32,678 bases of DNA from Gallionella sp. (GCA_030653355.1 JAURZN010000224.1:1-32678), one strand, 5' to 3'; positions 20,183-28,800 are shown, counted from the first letter of the stretch. The notes: generated from the letters alone by a model not told the origin. Numbers and translations are program-made.

Positions 20183-20805
20183 AAATTTTCCGGATGATGG
20201 GCAGAAATAAAATCTTTACGCAGCAGCAAGCCCTGCAAGCGCCCGTCGCTATTCACTACGGGCAGGCTGCGCCCATCATGCCGGCGGAATGCCTCCATCA
20301 CCTCGCCAAACCCGGCGTAGCAGCTTACCGCAACGACGCTGCTGGTCATGGCTGCGCTCACAGGCATCTCATGCCAACGATGGGTTAATTCAAACGCGCT
20401 ATCCCGCGCGTTCAGCAGCAACTCCATAAAGGTAGCGACATTAAAACACTGCAAGAAATCGCGCTCAGTCAGCATCCCGATCACACAGCCTTGTGCATCG
20501 ACCACGGGTAGCGCCTTGTAGCCGGAACGCACCATCTCCCTTGCAGCTTCGACGAGCGACATCCCGGCTAGTAGTGGCTGAATTCCCGTGCGCATCAACG
20601 TACCTGCCGTGAAATCCCCCAGCAGACGTCCTAGCGCATGACGATGCGCCAGATGATAGATCGTTCGAAAATCTTCTGTGGTAATGTCAAGATAACCGGA
20701 GATGTGTCGCATCGCATCCAGAATATCAGCATCGGTCAACTCGATCTCCGCCGCCTCATCACCAGCGCGCCCTGTTCCGCGAATTTCGTGCAAAGTGTCT
20801 TGCAT
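20179..20805 (-). CDS. CBS-domain pair protein partnered with the HPP protein
   Basis: A 208-residue soluble protein. A helical N-terminal part (to about residue 70) is followed by two CBS motifs: MSLVEAAREMVRSGYKALPVVDAQGCVIGMLTERDF, then AGFGEVMEAFRRHDGRSLPVVNSDGRLQGLLLRKDF. CBS pairs sense adenosine nucleotides and commonly gate transporters. The ATGA overlap with the HPP gene implies a 1:1 partner, probably a cytosolic regulatory subunit. There is no ribosome site before the ATG; TGCTAGAAT (20844-20836) is a possible extended -10 just upstream. Confidence 0.88.
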   Translation of the reverse strand: MQDTLHEIRGTGRAGDEAAEIELTDADILDAMRHISGYLDITTEDFRTIYHLAHRHALGRLLGDFTAGTLMRTGIQPLLAGMSLVEAAREMVRSGYKALPVVDAQGCVIGMLTERDFLQCFNVATFMELLLNARDSAFELTHRWHEMPVSAAMTSSVVAVSCYAGFGEVMEAFRRHDGRSLPVVNSDGRLQGLLLRKDFISAHHPENL

Positions 20806-20839
20806 GGCGCTAACCCAAGTAATTTAATGGGGATTTATT

Positions 20840-20935
20840 CTAGCAGATTGCCTCGAATTGGAGGCCATGATATTCGACTGAGTCGTAAGCAGCTTCGCCA
20901 ATGCCCGGAATGTCTCGAAAGGAGTTGGTCAACAT
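20840..20935 (-). CDS. Possible small ORF of 31 residues between mpl and the CBS gene
   Basis: An ATG at 20935 is preceded by AGGA with seven bases between, and opens a 31-codon frame to a TAG at 20842-20840. The peptide contains DIPGIGEAAYDSVEY, which loosely resembles a helix-hairpin-helix turn. The region is otherwise intergenic (20806-20962) and has a small CCTGC...GCAGG stem just after mpl. It may be a small protein, a gene remnant or chance. Confidence 0.25.
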   Translation of the reverse strand: MLTNSFRDIPGIGEAAYDSVEYHGLQFEAIC

Positions 20936-20962
20936 TGTCAATTCCTGCCTGAAAGCAGGCGG

Positions 20963-22327
20963 TTAAGGATGTGTGCCTTCCGGGTGACACACCAATTTCT
21001 TGAGCAATTTGTCGTGTATCCCGCCGAAACCGCCGTTGCTCATTACCAGAATATGATCGCCGGGACGTGCCGTGGTCGCGATGGCTGCTATTAGTGCATC
21101 GAGATTATCCAGTACCGTCGCTTTGTCTCCCATGGGCGCCAGCGCGCCTTGCGCATCCCAGCCCAGGTTGCCCGAATAGCAAAAAACCAGATCGGCGTCC
21201 TTCAGGCTGCCGGGCAGCGCGTCTTTCATCACGCCCAGCTTCATGGTGTTGGAGCGCGGCTCCAGTATGGCAAGAATACGTGCCGCCCCTACTTTATGGC
21301 GCAATCCGGCGACGGTGGTGTCGATGGCAGTGGGGTGGTGAGCGAAGTCGTCGTAAACGGTGATGCCGTTCACCACCCCGCGCACTTCCATGCGGCGCTT
21401 CACGTTCTTGAATTCGGCCAGCGCGTCCAAGCCATGCGCGACCGGCACGCCTGCATGGCGCGCGGCGGCGAGTGCGGCGAGTGCGTTCATGCGGTTGTGT
21501 TCGCCGAATAAATCCCAGCTCAATACGCCCTGCGGTTCGCCGTTCAGGGTTACGCGATTGTCTGCGTCTATATTCCAGCCATCGTCATTGCCGAAAGCTT
21601 CCACCGGTGTCCACCAGCCGCGCTTGAGCACGCGTTCGAGCGCTGGTTCGCGGCCATTGCTGACGATCAGGCCGTTGCCGGGCACGGTACGCACCAGATG
21701 GTGAAACTGGGTTTCAATCGCGGCCAGATCGGCAAAGATGTCGGCGTGGTCGAATTCCAGATTATTGAGTATCACGGTGCGCGGATGGTAATGCACGAAC
21801 TTCGAGCGCTTGTCGAAGAACGCGGTGTCATATTCGTCCGCCTCGATGACGAAAAACGGCGATTCGGTAATACGCGCCGAGATGTCGAAATTCTGCGGCA
21901 CACCGCCGATCAGAAAGCCGGGGTTCAGCCCCGCGTGTTCCAGTATCCAGGCCAGCATAGACGCGGTGGTGGTCTTGCCGTGCGTGCCCGCTACGCCCAG
22001 CACCCAACGGTCGCGCAGCAGCGTGTCCGAAAGCCACTGCGGGCCGGAGACATAAGGCAAATTGCGGCACATGATCTCTTCCATCAGCGGATTGCCGCGC
22101 GTGACCACATTACCGATCACATAAACATCCGGGTTGAGCCCTAGTTGTTCCACGCCGAAACCGGTGATCAGTTCTATGCCCTGTGCCTCCAACTGAGTAC
22201 TCATAGGCGGATAGACATTGGTATCGCAACCGGTGACGCGGTAACCCGATTGCTTGGCGATCGCCGCGATGCCACCCATGAAGGTGCCGCAGATACCGAG
22301 GATATGAATGTGTTTGCTCATCATCAA
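20963..22327 (-). CDS. mpl: UDP-N-acetylmuramate:L-alanyl-gamma-D-glutamyl-meso-diaminopimelate ligase
   Basis: Recycles cell-wall tripeptide by ligating it to UDP-MurNAc. A Mur-ligase family enzyme of about 454 residues. The N-terminal HILGICGTFMGGIAAIAKQ replaces the usual MurC glycine motif and is typical of Mpl. The ATP loop is GVAGTHGKTTTASM. Other motifs are EADEYDTAFFDKRSKFVHY, LNNLEFDHADIF and DDFAHHPTAI. The frame may start at a TTG (22327) or, more likely, at one of the two ATGs that follow it at once. It lies downstream of a terminator-like hairpin that separates it from the por operon. Confidence 0.95.
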   Translation of the reverse strand: MMMSKHIHILGICGTFMGGIAAIAKQSGYRVTGCDTNVYPPMSTQLEAQGIELITGFGVEQLGLNPDVYVIGNVVTRGNPLMEEIMCRNLPYVSGPQWLSDTLLRDRWVLGVAGTHGKTTTASMLAWILEHAGLNPGFLIGGVPQNFDISARITESPFFVIEADEYDTAFFDKRSKFVHYHPRTVILNNLEFDHADIFADLAAIETQFHHLVRTVPGNGLIVSNGREPALERVLKRGWWTPVEAFGNDDGWNIDADNRVTLNGEPQGVLSWDLFGEHNRMNALAALAAARHAGVPVAHGLDALAEFKNVKRRMEVRGVVNGITVYDDFAHHPTAIDTTVAGLRHKVGAARILAILEPRSNTMKLGVMKDALPGSLKDADLVFCYSGNLGWDAQGALAPMGDKATVLDNLDALIAAIATTARPGDHILVMSNGGFGGIHDKLLKKLVCHPEGTHP

Positions 22328-22336
22328 TTATGCTCT

Positions 22337-22373
22337 GAAAATAAAATACACCGCGCCCATCATTGCAGCGCGG
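22337..22373 (-). terminator. Probable terminator of the por operon
   Basis: CCGCGC (22373-22368 on the minus strand) pairs with GCGCGG (22356-22351) around an 11-base loop, followed by the T-rich TGTATTTTATTTTC. It lies after the last por gene and before mpl, both on the minus strand. Confidence 0.55.
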
Positions 22374-22407
22374 CTTACGGATAAGTCTGGTTTACAGGCT
22401 GAAAAAC

Positions 22408-24033
22408 TCAGGTTTCCTCGGCAACCATTTTGATTGCGCCGCACGGGCATTCCGTCGCACACATGCCACAGCCTTTGCAGTAATCATAGTTGAACTCAAA
22501 GCGTTTGCCGGGGCCGAGCTTGATGACGGCATTGTCCGGGCATACGCCGTAGCAGTTGTCGCATTCGAAGCAGTTTCCGCATGACAGGCAGCGGCGTGCC
22601 TCAAACAAGGCATTGGTCTCGTCCAGTCCGCCTTGCACCTCGTCGAAACTGGTCTGGCGGCGGATGATGTCCAGCATCGGGCGCACCGTCTTGTCGGCAT
22701 CGGAGTAGTACCACGGGTTGAGTTTGTCGAATCCGGCCAGCTCATGTCTAGGCGCGGGTTGATAAGTTGCGTCGTTCAGCCAGGCGTTGATGTTGAGCGC
22801 GGCTTTCTTGCCATGACCTACCGCCACGGTGACGGTGCGTTCCGAGGGTACCATGTCGCCCCCTGCAAAGATGCCGGGATGGCCGGTCATCATATTGCCG
22901 GACACCTGTACCGTGCCGTCCACAATCTCCAGGCCTTCCACGCCTTCCAGCAGCGACAGGTCAACATCCTGTCCGAGCGCCAATACCACCGAGTCGGCTT
23001 CCAGCGTTTCGAATTCGCCGGTCGGTTGCGGATAACCCTTATCGTCCAGCGCCATTTTCTCGACGGTGATCGCACCCGCATCGGCCTGCTTGATAGTGGA
23101 CAGCCACTTGATCATCACGCCTTCCTGCAGCGCTTCCTCGATTTCGAAGTCATGCGCAGGTGCCTTGTCGCGCGTGCGGCGATAGACGACGATCGGTTCG
23201 GCGCCCATGCGCTTGACCGAGCGTGCGACGTCGATCGCGGTGTTGCCGCCGCCGTACACAATGACCTTGCGGCCCAGCATCGGCTTATCCTCACCTTCCA
23301 TTGAGCGCAGCACGGAAACGGCGTCTATGATGTGCGCTGCATCGCCGGAGGGGATGAAAGTGCGCTTGCCGATATGGGCGCCGACTGCCAGAAAAGCCGC
23401 GTCGAAGCCATGCTGTTTAATGCTCAGTGCTATGTTTTCGACTTTGGTATTGAGCTTGAGCGTCACGCCCATATCGAGGATGCGTTGCACTTCGGCATCC
23501 AGAACCTCGCGCGGCAGGCGATATTTAGGGATGCCGAAACGCATCATGCCGCCGGCCAGCGGGCCAGCCTCATGGATTTCGACCTGATGACCCATGCGTG
23601 CCAGATGATAGGCGGCGGAGAGGCCCGATGGCCCGGCACCTACGACTAATATCCGTTTGCCGCTGACAGTGGCGGGGGCATTGAATTTCCAGCCTAGCTT
23701 GATTGCCTCGTCTCCCAGAAAACGCTCGACCGAGTTGATGCCGACGGGGCTGTCCAGTTGCCCGCGATTGCATGCGCCTTCGCAGGGGTGGTAGCACACC
23801 CGCCCCATCACTGCAGGCAGCGGATTATCCTGCACCAGCACGCGCCAGGCTTGTTCATAGTCGCCGGATTCGGCGTGAAACAGCCAGCCCTGAATATTCT
23901 CGCCGGCAGGGCAGGCGTTGTTGCAGGGCGGCATACGGTCCAGATAGACGGGGCGCGTCGTGCGCCAGGTACCGGTCAAATTGGCCAGCGAAGTACCGGG
24001 TTTTAATGTAATCGCAAAGGGTTTGTTCGGCAT
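22408..24033 (-). CDS. GltD-like FAD/NAD(P)-binding protein with C-terminal 2[4Fe-4S] ferredoxin domain
   Basis: The 541-residue protein resembles the glutamate synthase small subunit. N-terminal cysteines (C37, C41, C80, C84, C88) form the usual Fe-S region, GAGPSG (132-137) binds FAD, and VIVYGGGNTAIDVA binds NAD(P). The last 60 residues are a PorD-like ferredoxin with two clusters: C488, C491, C494, C498 and C519, C522, C525, C529. It lies one base after the por beta gene. I infer that it replaces the separate delta subunit and links 2-oxoacid oxidation to NAD(P). The start MPNKPFAI is chosen over a frame extending into porB. Confidence 0.9.
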   Translation of the reverse strand: MPNKPFAITLKPGTSLANLTGTWRTTRPVYLDRMPPCNNACPAGENIQGWLFHAESGDYEQAWRVLVQDNPLPAVMGRVCYHPCEGACNRGQLDSPVGINSVERFLGDEAIKLGWKFNAPATVSGKRILVVGAGPSGLSAAYHLARMGHQVEIHEAGPLAGGMMRFGIPKYRLPREVLDAEVQRILDMGVTLKLNTKVENIALSIKQHGFDAAFLAVGAHIGKRTFIPSGDAAHIIDAVSVLRSMEGEDKPMLGRKVIVYGGGNTAIDVARSVKRMGAEPIVVYRRTRDKAPAHDFEIEEALQEGVMIKWLSTIKQADAGAITVEKMALDDKGYPQPTGEFETLEADSVVLALGQDVDLSLLEGVEGLEIVDGTVQVSGNMMTGHPGIFAGGDMVPSERTVTVAVGHGKKAALNINAWLNDATYQPAPRHELAGFDKLNPWYYSDADKTVRPMLDIIRRQTSFDEVQGGLDETNALFEARRCLSCGNCFECDNCYGVCPDNAVIKLGPGKRFEFNYDYCKGCGMCATECPCGAIKMVAEET

Positions 24034-24034
24034 G

Positions 24035-25036
24035 TCAGTTTCCCTCTTCTTCCAGCAAGCCGTACTTGCGGATGTTGCGGTCCGCGATCGCCTGAATGCG
24101 TGCCACGGTTTCCGGATGCGCATTCTTGCCGAACAGATGCGCGAAACGCCGCTGCGGTTTCATGTATTCCTCCACCGGGATTTTGCGGCGTATTTTCAAC
24201 ACGCCCGTGACTTCGCCATACTCGGCTTCGAAAACCGGGAATGTGCCGGATTCCTTGGCCATGCGTGCCATACGGATGGTGTCGTGTGATGCCGTACCCC
24301 AGCCCAGCGGACAAGGCACAAAAATATGGATGTAGCGTGCGCCATGCATTTTCATGGCTTTACGCACCTTGTATTCCAAGTCGCGCAGGTCGGCTACGGT
24401 CGCCGTCGCGACGTAGGGAATGCCGTGCGCCATCGCGATCTCCGGCACATTCTTACCCTGACCGAACACGTTACCCGGCTCAGGCCCGACCGGCATGGTG
24501 GTCGCGGTGCGCGCTGCCGGAGGCGTGGCAGAGGAGCGCTGTACGCCGGTATTCATGTAGCCTTCGTTGTCGTAGCAGATGTACAGCACGTCGTCATTGC
24601 GTTCGAACATGCCGGACAGGCAGCCGAAACCGATGTCGGTCGTGCCGCCATCGCCGCCCTGCGCCACGACGCGCACTTCGGGCCGTCCCTTAACCTTCAT
24701 CGCCGCCGCGATGCCGGTAGCGACGGCTGCGGCATTGCCGAACAGCGAGTGAATCCACGGCACCTGCCATGAGGACTCAGGGTAAGGCGTGGAAAACACT
24801 TCCAGACAGCCCGTTGCATTCGCCGCGATCAACTGGTTATTGCTCTCGGCCATTGCTGCATCGATGGCATAACGCGCGCCCAGCGCCTCACCGCAGCCCT
24901 GACAGGCGCGATGTCCGGAGTTGATCGAGTTGCTGCGCGTCTCCACCGATTGCAAACTGCGCTCATCGGGTGCGAGCAGACGGTTGCCGACGGTGAAGGT
25001 GCCGGTCTGGTAGAACTTGACTGCTTGAAAGCCCAT
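24035..25036 (-). CDS. porB: 2-oxoacid:ferredoxin oxidoreductase, beta (TPP-binding) subunit
   Basis: The subunit that binds thiamine pyrophosphate and one Fe-S cluster. At 333 residues it is normal for PorB. Cluster cysteines lie in CQGCGEALGARYA, GCLEVFSTPYP and VPCPLGW. The TPP-Mg motif runs through GDGGTTDIGFGCLSG to YDNEGYMNTGVQRS. The operon order on the minus strand is gamma, alpha, beta, flavoprotein. It lies nine bases after the alpha gene. Pyruvate is the likely substrate but 2-oxoglutarate or other 2-oxoacids are not excluded. Such enzymes are oxygen sensitive, which fits a microaerophile. Confidence 0.92.
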   Translation of the reverse strand: MGFQAVKFYQTGTFTVGNRLLAPDERSLQSVETRSNSINSGHRACQGCGEALGARYAIDAAMAESNNQLIAANATGCLEVFSTPYPESSWQVPWIHSLFGNAAAVATGIAAAMKVKGRPEVRVVAQGGDGGTTDIGFGCLSGMFERNDDVLYICYDNEGYMNTGVQRSSATPPAARTATTMPVGPEPGNVFGQGKNVPEIAMAHGIPYVATATVADLRDLEYKVRKAMKMHGARYIHIFVPCPLGWGTASHDTIRMARMAKESGTFPVFEAEYGEVTGVLKIRRKIPVEEYMKPQRRFAHLFGKNAHPETVARIQAIADRNIRKYGLLEEEGN

Positions 25037-25045
25037 GACAACTCC

Positions 25046-26299
25046 TTAACCGAATTTAGCCGAAACGATACCCTTGTCGTGCAGTATATTTTCGGCAGCA
25101 GGGCCGGAACGGCGCGTGGTCTTTTCGCGTTCCAGTTGTTTATTGACCGCGTCCCAGTCCAGATCGAGAAAGGTCACCGGCGGCAACTCTTCCTTTTCAG
25201 CCTGACGGAACAACGTGTGCAGCGAAGATTTAAGTATGGGTCGTCCGCCCAGACCCGCGACCGCAGTAAAACCCTTCAGGCCGGTGCCGCTCACTGCCAT
25301 GCGCACATCGGTTGCGACGATGCCGCCCATGCCCACGGCCAGGCTCTTCTCCAGCACCAGAAAGCGCTGGCAGCCTAATAGTGCTGCGCGTACTTGCTCC
25401 AGTGGAAAGGGACGGTAGCTGATGATGCCCAGCACGCCAATCTTGTGACCCGCTTCGCGCATCTCGTCCACCACGTCCTTGATGGTGCCGAGTATCGAGC
25501 CCATCGCGATGATCACGGTTTCAGCGTCCTCGATGCAATAGCTGCGCACCAGTCCGCCGCTGTCACGTCCGAATGTTTCCTTGAACTCGGCTGCCAGTTG
25601 CGGGATGAGTTCTAATGCCTGCATTTGCTTGGCGTGCGCCAGATAGCGCACTTCCATAAAGGCTTCGGGGCCAACCATCGCGCCGATGGAAACCGGCTCT
25701 GCCGGGTCGAGCACCTGACGGGGTTCGAACGGCGGCAGGTAATCATCCACCTGTTGCTGCGTGGGCATGTCCACGCGCTCGAAGGCGTGGGTGAGTATGA
25801 AGCCGTCCATGCACACCATGATGGGCATGGACAATTCCTCTGCCAGACGGAAGGCCTGAATGTGCAGATCGAGCGCTTCCTGATTGGTTTCGGCGAACAG
25901 TTGCATCCAGCCTGAATCACGTTGCGAGAGCGAATCGGAGTGGTCGTTCCAGATATTGATTGGCGCGCCGATGGCGCGGTTGGCGACCGTCATCACGATG
26001 GGCAGCCCTAAGCCTGACGCGTTATAGACTGCTTCGGCCATGAACAGCAGGCCTTGCGATGCAGTGGCGGTGTAGGCGCGCGCACCGGCGGCGGAAGCGC
26101 CGATCGCGACCGACATTGCGGCGAATTCGCTTTCCACATTGATGAACTCGCAGGGAGTCAGCTTGCCCGATTTCACCATTTCGCCCAGTGCCTCGACGAT
26201 ATGCGTCTGCGGCGAAATCGGATAGGCGCAGATCACCTCGGGGCGGCACAGCGCGATGGCTTCGGCGACGGCTTTTGAGCCTTCAGTTTGTTTAAGCAT
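25046..26299 (-). CDS. porA: 2-oxoacid:ferredoxin oxidoreductase, alpha subunit
   Basis: The 417-residue alpha chain carries the pyrimidine-binding part of the TPP site and the transketolase C-terminal-like domain. Motifs are AYPISPQTHIVEALG, NVESEFAAMSVAIGASAAGARAYTATASQGLLFM, and NIWNDHSDSLSQRDSGWMQLFAETNQEALD. The start overlaps the end of the gamma gene by eight bases. The protein fits the four-subunit rather than the fused pyruvate:ferredoxin oxidoreductase layout. Confidence 0.92.
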   Translation of the reverse strand: MLKQTEGSKAVAEAIALCRPEVICAYPISPQTHIVEALGEMVKSGKLTPCEFINVESEFAAMSVAIGASAAGARAYTATASQGLLFMAEAVYNASGLGLPIVMTVANRAIGAPINIWNDHSDSLSQRDSGWMQLFAETNQEALDLHIQAFRLAEELSMPIMVCMDGFILTHAFERVDMPTQQQVDDYLPPFEPRQVLDPAEPVSIGAMVGPEAFMEVRYLAHAKQMQALELIPQLAAEFKETFGRDSGGLVRSYCIEDAETVIIAMGSILGTIKDVVDEMREAGHKIGVLGIISYRPFPLEQVRAALLGCQRFLVLEKSLAVGMGGIVATDVRMAVSGTGLKGFTAVAGLGGRPILKSSLHTLFRQAEKEELPPVTFLDLDWDAVNKQLEREKTTRRSGPAAENILHDKGIVSAKFG

Positions 26300-26873
26300 C
26301 TGCCTGCTCCTTCATCATGGCCTGCACCAGCAGGTAGGCTTCCTCGGCTGCGGCAATGTTGCCCAGCGCCACTTTTCCGGAAAACTTCTCGTTGATGGCC
26401 ATGATTACCGATTCCAGTTTGATGGTGCCGGAGAGGGCGGCGAATCCGGCCAGCAGCGGGACATTGGGTATCGGACGGCCGACATGTTTGAGACCGAGTT
26501 CGGTGGCAGGCAGCGTGCAAAAGCGCTCGCTGCGGCGCTGTTTGACGAGCTCACTCAAGCCCAGTGTTTCCAGGCTGTGGTGCGAATTGAGCAGTACATA
26601 GCCATCCTGTTTTAACCCGGCGAATACGTCAATCTGATGCAACAGCGTGGGATCCTGGACGATGATCGCATCCGGTTGCATGACCGGTTCGCGCAGGCGT
26701 ATCTCTTTATCGGAGATACGGCAGAATGCCACCACCGGCGCGCCGGTGCGCTCCGAACCGAAGCTGGGGAAGGCCTGTGCATGACGGCCTTCCTCGAATG
26801 CGGCAACCGACAGCATCTCAGCGGCTGTCACCACACCCTGGCCGCCACGGCCATGAACTCGTACTTCAAACAT
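26292..26873 (-). CDS. porG: 2-oxoacid:ferredoxin oxidoreductase, gamma subunit
   Basis: The 193-residue gamma chain binds CoA. The family start VRVHGRGGQGVVTAAEMLS and the middle AQAFPSFGSERTGAPVVAF are clearly present. It is the first gene of the por operon. GGGAG lies six bases before its ATG. The 60 bases upstream, shared with the end of an FKBP gene, hold TAAAAT (26912-26907) as a possible -10 and a weak stem. Confidence 0.92.
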   Translation of the reverse strand: MFEVRVHGRGGQGVVTAAEMLSVAAFEEGRHAQAFPSFGSERTGAPVVAFCRISDKEIRLREPVMQPDAIIVQDPTLLHQIDVFAGLKQDGYVLLNSHHSLETLGLSELVKQRRSERFCTLPATELGLKHVGRPIPNVPLLAGFAALSGTIKLESVIMAINEKFSGKVALGNIAAAEEAYLLVQAMMKEQADA

Positions 26874-26933
26874 TAGCCACTCCCTATATGCATTGCCTAG
26901 AGCAGAATTTTACGCCTGTTCAGGCTGAATGGC

Positions 26934-27395
26934 TCAATTTACGCCCAGCAATTCCACATCAAATACCAGCGTGGCATTGGGAGGAATCACGCCGCCTGCG
27001 CCGCGCGCGCCGTAGCCCATGTGGGCAGGAATGATCAGCGTGCGTTGACCGCCCGCCTTCATGCCGTCAAAACCCTGATCCCAGCCCTTGATGACACGGC
27101 CTGCGCCGAGCGGGAAATCGAAGGGTTCGCTGCGGTCACGCGAACTGTCGAACTTTTTGCCTTTGTGATCGGCAGCAGCCTCGTCATACAGCCAGCCGGT
27201 GTAATGCACGGAAACGTGGTTGCCTGCGCTGGCTTCGGCGCCTTCGCCCAGTCTGGTATCGGTCTTGATCAGTTCGGTCATGCTGCTGTTCTCCATGGTG
27301 GGTGCGGGGGGTGCGGCCTGTTCAGAGCACGCGGTGGTGGAGAAAACTCCGGCAGATAAAAGCAGAGCCAGCGGTAAAAAAGCGATGCGTTTCAT
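26934..27395 (-). CDS. FKBP-type peptidyl-prolyl isomerase with N-terminal signal sequence
   Basis: Catalyses proline cis-trans isomerisation, here probably in the periplasm or on a membrane. The start [19 protein letters not shown] is a signal peptide; TTACSEQ could be a poor lipobox or a normal cleavage region. One FKBP domain follows: [71 protein letters not shown]. An open frame runs upstream to 27467, but that part is a palindromic repeat. The mature part is very close to the first domain of the tandem FKBP gene just upstream (LIKTDT.LGEGAEA.AG), so the two arose by duplication. Confidence 0.93.
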   Translation of the reverse strand: MKRIAFLPLALLLSAGVFSTTACSEQAAPPAPTMENSSMTELIKTDTRLGEGAEASAGNHVSVHYTGWLYDEAAADHKGKKFDSSRDRSEPFDFPLGAGRVIKGWDQGFDGMKAGGQRTLIIPAHMGYGARGAGGVIPPNATLVFDVELLGVN

Positions 27396-27413
27396 GTGAT
27401 TCCTTTGTGAATT

Positions 27414-27472
27414 GTAGGGTGGGCTAATGCCCACCTTATGTGTTTCGCGTGGGCACGTTGTGCCCACCCTAC
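27414..27472. repeat. Large GTAGGGTGGGC palindrome between the two FKBP genes
   Basis: GTAGGGTGGGC (27414-27424) is the inverted complement of GCCCACCCTAC (27462-27472). Two inner hairpins are nested: GGTGGGC-TAAT-GCCCACC (27419-27436) and GTGGGCAC-GTT-GTGCCCAC (27449-27467). It is the same family as 4328-4351. It could act as a terminator or RNA-stability element, or be a mobile palindromic unit. Confidence 0.85.
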
Positions 27473-27474
27473 GG

Positions 27475-28161
27475 TTAATTCAATTTCAGCAATTCCACAT
27501 CGAACACCAGCGTGGCATTCGCCGGAATTACGCCGCCCGCGCCGCGTTTGCCATAACCCATCTCCGGAGGAATGGTCAGCGTGCGCTGACCGCCCACCTT
27601 CATGCCCTGCACGCCCATATCCCAACCCTGGATGACACGGCCCATGCCCAGCGGGAAATCGAACGGCTCGTTGCGGTCGCGCGAGCTGTCGAACTTTGTG
27701 CCCTTGTTGTCAGGTGCTTTCTTGTCGAACAGCCAGCCGGTGTAATGCACGGAAACTTGGTTGCCTGCCTTAGCCTCATCACCCTCGCCGACCTTGCTGT
27801 CCACGATCTCGGTTCTGATCACCTTGAGCAGTTTCACTTCGAACAACAGGGTCGAGTCAGGCGGGATGTCGTCGCCCGCACCGCGCGCGCCATAGCCCAT
27901 CTCCGACGGGATGACCAGCGTGCGGCTTCCGCCTTCCTTCATGCCTGCCACGCCCTAATCCCAGCCCTGAATGACGCGTCCCGCACCGAGCGGGAAATCG
28001 AACGGGTCGTTGCGGTCGAGCGAACTGTCGAACTTTGCGCCCTTGTTGTCGGCGGCGGCTTCGTCGTACAGCCAGCCGGTGTAATGCACGATGACGGTCT
28101 GTCCGGCGGTGGCTTCAGCGCCTTCGCCCAGTTTGGTGTCGGTTTTGATGAGGTCGGTCAT
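27475..28161 (-). pseudogene. Two-domain FKBP-type isomerase interrupted by an in-frame amber codon
   Basis: Read as one frame from [10 protein letters not shown] to the stop at 27475, this is 228 residues with two FKBP domains in tandem and no signal peptide. A single TAG (27954-27952) stands where both the neighbouring gene and the second domain show the conserved GWD followed by Gln or Met (GWD[13 protein letters not shown]). CAG to TAG is the simplest cause. Both sides remain perfectly in frame and without decay. The second FKBP domain ([12 protein letters not shown] to [10 protein letters not shown]) is complete. The upstream part alone gives only 67 residues, and no ribosome site precedes the ATG at 27951. 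Possible explanations are recent inactivation, suppression or a base error. Confidence 0.85.
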
Positions 28162-28177
28162 GATATTTCCTTGGTAT

Positions 28178-28486
28178 TTAATTTGATGATGGTTTCGTTA
28201 AATGAGTTTTAATCCATGCGGGATTACGGCGACAATCCAGCACCGCGCAGATCAATACATCCTGCCCCTGTAACTTGTAATAGATTGCAAATGGGAAGCG
28301 CTTGGAAAGTACCCGGTGATATTGCCCGAAATACACTGCGTGGATGCCCGCATAAAGCTGCAAAGAATCAATGTCGGAGAACAACGAATCAAGGAAATAT
28401 TCCCCTAGTCCGGCCTGCTGTCTTTCGTAGAAGCGGTGTCCCTCGATTAAATCCTGAGATGCCGTATCAAGGATGCGCAGCTTCAT
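28178..28486 (-). CDS. RelE/ParE-family toxin
   Basis: A 102-residue protein of the type II toxin superfamily. [28 protein letters not shown] is the typical first strand and helix pair, and [26 protein letters not shown] is the typical C-terminal core with a conserved Arg-Arg. RelE-like members cut mRNA on the ribosome; ParE-like members attack gyrase. The sequence alone does not decide. The ATG overlaps the antitoxin stop by four bases (ATGA), the usual toxin-antitoxin layout. Confidence 0.88.
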   Translation of the reverse strand: MKLRILDTASQDLIEGHRFYERQQAGLGEYFLDSLFSDIDSLQLYAGIHAVYFGQYHRVLSKRFPFAIYYKLQGQDVLICAVLDCRRNPAWIKTHLTKPSSN

Positions 28487-28701
28487 TTCAGCGCGTCGCG
28501 GATTCTGGCTTTTTCGGTCTCCCAATCCCGATACGTTGCACTACCCTCGGCCACCGATAGCTCGCGCTGTGCCAATACCTCACCATGCCAATCCGGAGAA
28601 GATACCTCGTCCGCATGGCGGCAAAGGTCATCCCACAAATATTCCATCGTGCTGATCTTCTCGGCGGTGCTGAGCTGATCCAGTTGGGCGGTGATGTTCA
28701 T
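28483..28701 (-). CDS. Addiction-module antitoxin (unstable antitoxin family)
   Basis: A 72-residue protein. LDQLSTAEKISTMEYLWDDLC followed by SPDWHGEVLAQRE and a helical Glu/Arg-rich end ([14 protein letters not shown]) is the pattern of the short 'addiction module component' antitoxins that pair with RelE/ParE toxins. AGGA lies about five bases before the ATG. It overlaps the toxin start by four bases. A palindrome (28750-28776) separates it from the HARE-HTH gene. Confidence 0.88.
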   Translation of the reverse strand: MNITAQLDQLSTAEKISTMEYLWDDLCRHADEVSSPDWHGEVLAQRELSVAEGSATYRDWETEKARIRDALK

Positions 28702-28749
28702 GGCTATCCTTTCACAAATCGAGTCTGAACATAATACTTACATCCGTAA

Positions 28750-28776
28750 GGTGCAATACGCTACGCTTATTGCACC
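28750..28776. repeat. GGTGCAATA...TATTGCACC palindrome
   Basis: GGTGCAATA (28750-28758) and TATTGCACC (28768-28776) form a perfect nine-base stem with a CGCTACGCT loop. This looks like a common dispersed intergenic palindrome of proteobacteria. The plus side is followed by a T-rich stretch, so it might also act as a weak plus-strand terminator. Confidence 0.75.
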
Positions 28777-28800
28777 AGTTTTTAGTTTTAATTGTGTGAG

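Noticed and set aside
27396-27467. N-terminal extension of the signal-bearing FKBP gene
   Set aside because: The extra 24 codons are read from a palindromic repeat; [13 protein letters not shown] is a normal signal-peptide start.
27427-28212. Plus-strand open frame of 261 codons across the FKBP genes
   Set aside because: It is the shadow of the FKBP coding strand; its internal repetition reflects the duplicated FKBP domains and it has no motif of its own.
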